NCBI GenBank assembly: GCA_003222065.1
Contig: QHUV01000187.1
Location: forward strand, 1-9,746
Direction: 5' to 3'
Length of the DNA: 9,746 bases
From: Gemmatimonadota bacterium
GTDB lineage: Bacteria; Gemmatimonadota; Gemmatimonadetes; Gemmatimonadales; Gemmatimonadaceae
Part shown: positions 7,740-9,746 of the stretch, piece after piece
Layout: the number at the start of each line of letters is the position of its first letter
Position numbering within the stretch: position 1 is the first letter of the stretch
Translations under genes and position numbers: made by a program
The notes under the pieces: generated by a model
Database searches by the model: none
Told to the model about the DNA's origin: nothing
Seen by the model: only the letters and a program-made list of their open reading frames with translations

Positions 7740-8770
7740 GCCGCTTCTCCCTCGCCGGCGACGGATTGTAATCCGCGGCCGATGTGCTCATTCATGTGGG
7801 AATCCACGGCGCGCACGGCGGCCCGGATCGCGTTCTTGATCGCGCGCGGCGACGATTTGCCGTGTGAGATGATGCTCACGCCACGCACGCCGAGCAGAGG
7901 CGCTCCGCCGTGCTCGGAGTAATCCAAATCCTTGAGGGCAGCCGTTAGGCGATCGGGCTCGACGCCGGCTCGCTTCAGGATGCCGAGCATCATTGGTGCG
8001 ACCGCTTCGTAGAATTTGAGCATCACATTCCCCACGAAGCCGTCGCAGACGACGACGTCGATCGGCCCGCGGTCGCATTGACCAGCGGGAAGGTCCCGCC
8101 CCTCGACGTTGCCAATGAAGTTGAGACCGGAAGCGCGCAGTTGCTCGTGCGCTTCCTTGGTGACGGCATTGCCCTTCTCCGGCTCCTCACCAATGCTCAG
8201 CAACCCGACGGCCGGATTGTCGCGTCCGAGAATGTCCTCGGCGTAAACCGCTCCCAACCGCGCGAATTGCGTGAGCTCGTCGGCCGAGCAATCGACGTTG
8301 GCGCCGGAATCAAGGACGACGACGGGCTGCCGAGACGTCGGAAAAACGGTCGCGATCGCGGGACGCTTGAGGCCCTTGTGCAGTTTGAGGATGATCATCG
8401 ACGCGGCCATTTGCGCGCCGGTGTTCCCGGCCGAGACGAACGCGTCGGATTTTCCCTCAGCCTGCAGGCGGAGCCCGACGATCATCGAGCTATCGGGCTT
8501 GCCACGAACCGCCACGCCCGGCTTGTCTGTCATCTCGATGATCTCCGGTGCCTCGATGATCTCGAGTCGATCACGCCGAACGCCACGCGCTGATTGTCCG
8601 GCAAACTCGCCGGCCAATAGATCACGGAGCTCGCGTTCGACGACGCTCGTCTGTCCAACGAGTTGAATCGTGTGCGCGGGCTCGATCTCGGCGAGAGATT
8701 GGAGCGCGCCGGCGACGGTCGCCCGAGGGGCGAAGTCGCCGCCCATGGCGTCCAACGCGATCCGAGCCAA
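7736..8770 (-). CDS. plsX: Phosphate acyltransferase PlsX
   Basis: PlsX makes acyl-phosphate from acyl-ACP, the donor that PlsY uses to acylate glycerol-3-phosphate at the start of phospholipid synthesis. It is a peripheral membrane enzyme. The 344-residue product is full length with the usual blocks: ALDAMGGDFAP (5-15), SAGNTGA (113-119), LDSGANVDC (153-161), IGEEPEKGN (193-201), CDGFVGNVMLK (242-252) and HGGAPLLGV (287-295). The start is a TTG at 8770, two bases after the rpmF stop. No ATG or GTG is available in frame nearby, and the first conserved residues follow at once. GGGAAG seven bases upstream is a fair ribosome site. The rpmF-plsX-fab order is classic in bacteria and ties ribosome production to lipid supply. 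Confidence 0.97.
   Translation of the reverse strand: MARIALDAMGGDFAPRATVAGALQSLAEIEPAHTIQLVGQTSVVERELRDLLAGEFAGQSARGVRRDRLEIIEAPEIIEMTDKPGVAVRGKPDSSMIVGLRLQAEGKSDAFVSAGNTGAQMAASMIILKLHKGLKRPAIATVFPTSRQPVVVLDSGANVDCSADELTQFARLGAVYAEDILGRDNPAVGLLSIGEEPEKGNAVTKEAHEQLRASGLNFIGNVEGRDLPAGQCDRGPIDVVVCDGFVGNVMLKFYEAVAPMMLGILKRAGVEPDRLTAALKDLDYSEHGGAPLLGVRGVSIISHGKSSPRAIKNAIRAAVRAVDSHMNEHIGRGLQSVAGEGEAA
7747..7751 (-). promoter_or_regulatory. Shine-Dalgarno supporting the GTG start of fabH
   Basis: On the minus strand GGGAG lies 7 bases before the GTG at 7739, within the last codons of plsX. It decides the non-ATG start, and together with the four-base GTGA overlap points to coupled translation with plsX. 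Confidence 0.6.
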
Positions 8771-8772
8771 GG

Positions 8773-8955
8773 CTACGCTTCCCGTGCCGCGACCCGCTGC
8801 TCACCTGCGTAATAGCCGCACTCCGAGCAGACGTGATGCGGACGCTTCATCGCCTGGCATTGAGGACACTTTTGCAGCGCGATCGCCGGCGCCGTCTTAT
8901 GCGTGTTGCGGGCGCGCTTCTTTCGCTTTGAGGTACGTCTCTTCGGAACTGCCAT
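8773..8955 (-). CDS. rpmF: Large-subunit ribosomal protein L32
   Basis: The 60-residue basic protein starts MAVPKRRTSKRKKRARNTHK, the typical L32 N-terminus, and carries a zinc-ribbon of four cysteines: C30 and C33 (CPQC), C43 and C46 (CSECGYY). It is a structural component of the 50S subunit. The start ATG at 8955 is fixed by the conserved MAVPKRR. No strong Shine-Dalgarno is seen. It follows yceD after 44 bases, the widely conserved yceD-rpmF pairing, and is almost joined to plsX. Confidence 0.97.
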   Translation of the reverse strand: MAVPKRRTSKRKKRARNTHKTAPAIALQKCPQCQAMKRPHHVCSECGYYAGEQRVAAREA

Positions 8956-8999
8956 TGTCTGCGCGTTAGGTTAGAGATTTATGAACGGGAACGCGACGG

Positions 9000-9572
9000 T
9001 TAGCGCGATTTTCCGCCGCTTCGTCGTTTCTGCTTGACTTGCTGCACCGGCTCGTCGGCACCCTCGACGTTCGTGAGAGCGCGGAGCGCATCCCATCGAG
9101 AATCGGCGGAAACGCGCGCCGGACATCCACACTCACCAGCGTTGAGGTCGATACCACACGTCGGGCAAAGGCCCTTGCAATCTTCGGCACAGAGCACAAA
9201 TCCTGGCACCGCTAGAAGCCACTGCTCGCGCACCGCGGGGCGCAGATCGATCTCGTCGGCGCGCGGATCAAGAGGAAAGACGTCCGGATTGTCGGCCTCT
9301 TCGTCATCCGCATCTACGAAGATCATGTGTTCCTCAGCGGTGACGTGCGCCGCCGCGTCGGTCAAGCAACGGCGGCATGGCATGACGACATCGCCTTCGA
9401 TCCGTCCGTGCCAGTAATAACGGCCGGCGCCGGCCGTGGAGAGCCGTCCCGTTACGTGCAGCGGACCCGACGGTCGTGGGTCTTCCTCCTGCCAGATCGA
9501 ATCGTCCGGCGAGAGCCCGGCATCGACGGCGACGCCATGATGTTCGAGCGAGCGAATGTCAAAGGACAGCAT
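9000..9572 (-). CDS. yceD: YceD/DUF177 family protein
   Basis: The 190-residue protein matches the DUF177 (YceD) pattern. A CRRC pair (C66, C69) follows a beta-rich N-terminus (HVTGRLSTAG, GRIEGDVVMPC). Next comes an acidic stretch (VDADDEEADN, about 86-95), then EIDLRPAVREQWLLAVP (107-123), and a cysteine-rich segment with C128, C132, C136, C139, C148 and C150 that ends in GECGCP. The tail is basic (KQKRRSGGKSR). The family is nearly always beside rpmF and has been linked to 23S rRNA maturation or accumulation; that role comes from other bacteria. The cysteine clusters suggest metal binding, which is inference. The ATG at 9572 is the first in frame; its Shine-Dalgarno is poor. It is the first gene of the cluster visible here. 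Confidence 0.92.
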   Translation of the reverse strand: MLSFDIRSLEHHGVAVDAGLSPDDSIWQEEDPRPSGPLHVTGRLSTAGAGRYYWHGRIEGDVVMPCRRCLTDAAAHVTAEEHMIFVDADDEEADNPDVFPLDPRADEIDLRPAVREQWLLAVPGFVLCAEDCKGLCPTCGIDLNAGECGCPARVSADSRWDALRALTNVEGADEPVQQVKQKRRSGGKSR

Positions 9573-9621
9573 AGCCGGGAAAACTACCCGACGAGCCCTC
9601 TAGTTACAAGTGAAGGAGGGG

Positions 9622-9657
9622 CTAGAGGTTAGCAAGGTGCTAGGTGTTAGCTGTTAG
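9622..9657. repeat. Degenerate TTAG/CTAG heptamer repeats
   Basis: Three adjacent heptamers GTGCTAG, GTGTTAG and CTGTTAG occupy 9637-9657. Just before them, GCTAGAG and GTTAGCA have the same flavour. The result is a low-complexity stretch unlike anything in the coding part. It is too short and degenerate to be a CRISPR or an insertion element. Confidence 0.55.
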
Positions 9658-9677
9658 CCGCCGGACTAATCCCTTGG

Positions 9678-9699
9678 ACCTGGCAACTACAACCTGGCA
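9678..9699. repeat. Direct repeat ACCTGGCA (two copies)
   Basis: ACCTGGCA occurs at 9678-9685 and again at 9692-9699, start to start 14 bases. It sits in the same intergenic stretch as the TTAG heptamers. It may be chance or part of the same degenerate repeat family, or an operator; nothing decides between these. Confidence 0.35.
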
Positions 9700-9746
9700 C
9701 CAGCTCGAATTACTTCCGTCTCGCTGAAAAAGAACCGAGCTTCGCG

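Larger units (their letters stand above)
9573..9746. other. Non-coding leader upstream of yceD
   Basis: No gene is recognisable in these 174 bases, which are visibly poorer in GC than the coding regions. The stretch should hold the promoter of the whole cluster. The best minus-strand match is TTGTAA (9604-9609), 17 bases, then TAGTTT (9581-9586), but the fit is weak and would leave almost no leader before the yceD ATG. It also holds an inverted repeat CCTCTAG/CTAGAGG (9597-9603 and 9622-9628) and the short repeats listed separately. Confidence 0.5.

Noticed and set aside
9581..9609. TTGTAA-17-TAGTTT as the promoter of the cluster
   Set aside because: Only 4/6 and 3/6 matches to the -35 and -10 consensus, and the transcript would begin almost at the yceD ATG; mentioned only as the best weak match.
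1..9746. Defence system, mobile element, CRISPR, RNA gene or novel biosynthetic system
   Set aside because: All coding space is accounted for by housekeeping lipid, ribosome, quinone and isoprenoid genes; no integrase, transposase, toxin, tRNA/rRNA or array is visible.

Overview
The window is a GC-rich bacterial chromosomal segment in which every recognisable gene lies on the minus strand, with almost no space between genes. Read in the direction of transcription (right to left), the order is yceD (DUF177), rpmF, plsX, fabH, fabD, fabG, acpP, fabF, mqnE, mqnA, mqnC, ispF and the start of a DedA-family membrane protein that leaves the window at base 1. The high GC content, the futalosine menaquinone genes and the protein sequences suggest a Gemmatimonadota-like or related soil bacterium. 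That placement is inference from general resemblance and was not confirmed by a search.

Region by region: 9573-9746 is a non-coding leader upstream of yceD, with short degenerate TTAG/CTAG repeats. 8773-9572 holds yceD and rpmF (ribosomal protein L32). 3699-8770 holds the phospholipid and type II fatty-acid synthesis block. It contains plsX (acyl phosphate), fabH (initiation), fabD (malonyl loading), fabG (ketoreduction), acpP (carrier) and fabF (elongation). 756-3693 holds three genes of the futalosine menaquinone route: mqnE, mqnA and mqnC. 256-756 is ispF of the MEP isoprenoid route, which supplies the precursor of the menaquinone side chain. 1-252 is the N-terminus of a DedA protein.

The genes overlap or nearly touch (TAATG, GTGA, and gaps of 1-8 bases), as expected of one long co-transcribed unit. 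That unit would link membrane lipid synthesis with production of the lipid-soluble quinone.

No novel system was found. The main surprise is that two of these otherwise ordinary genes are broken. mqnC lacks about 70 codons of its middle and changes frame near 1244-1250. fabD loses its C-terminal portion near 6000 and runs out of frame into fabG. Both lesions look like clean losses of roughly 200 bases, so assembly error must be weighed against real gene decay. An 8-base motif, CGTTAGGC/GCCTAACG, also occurs far more often than composition predicts.
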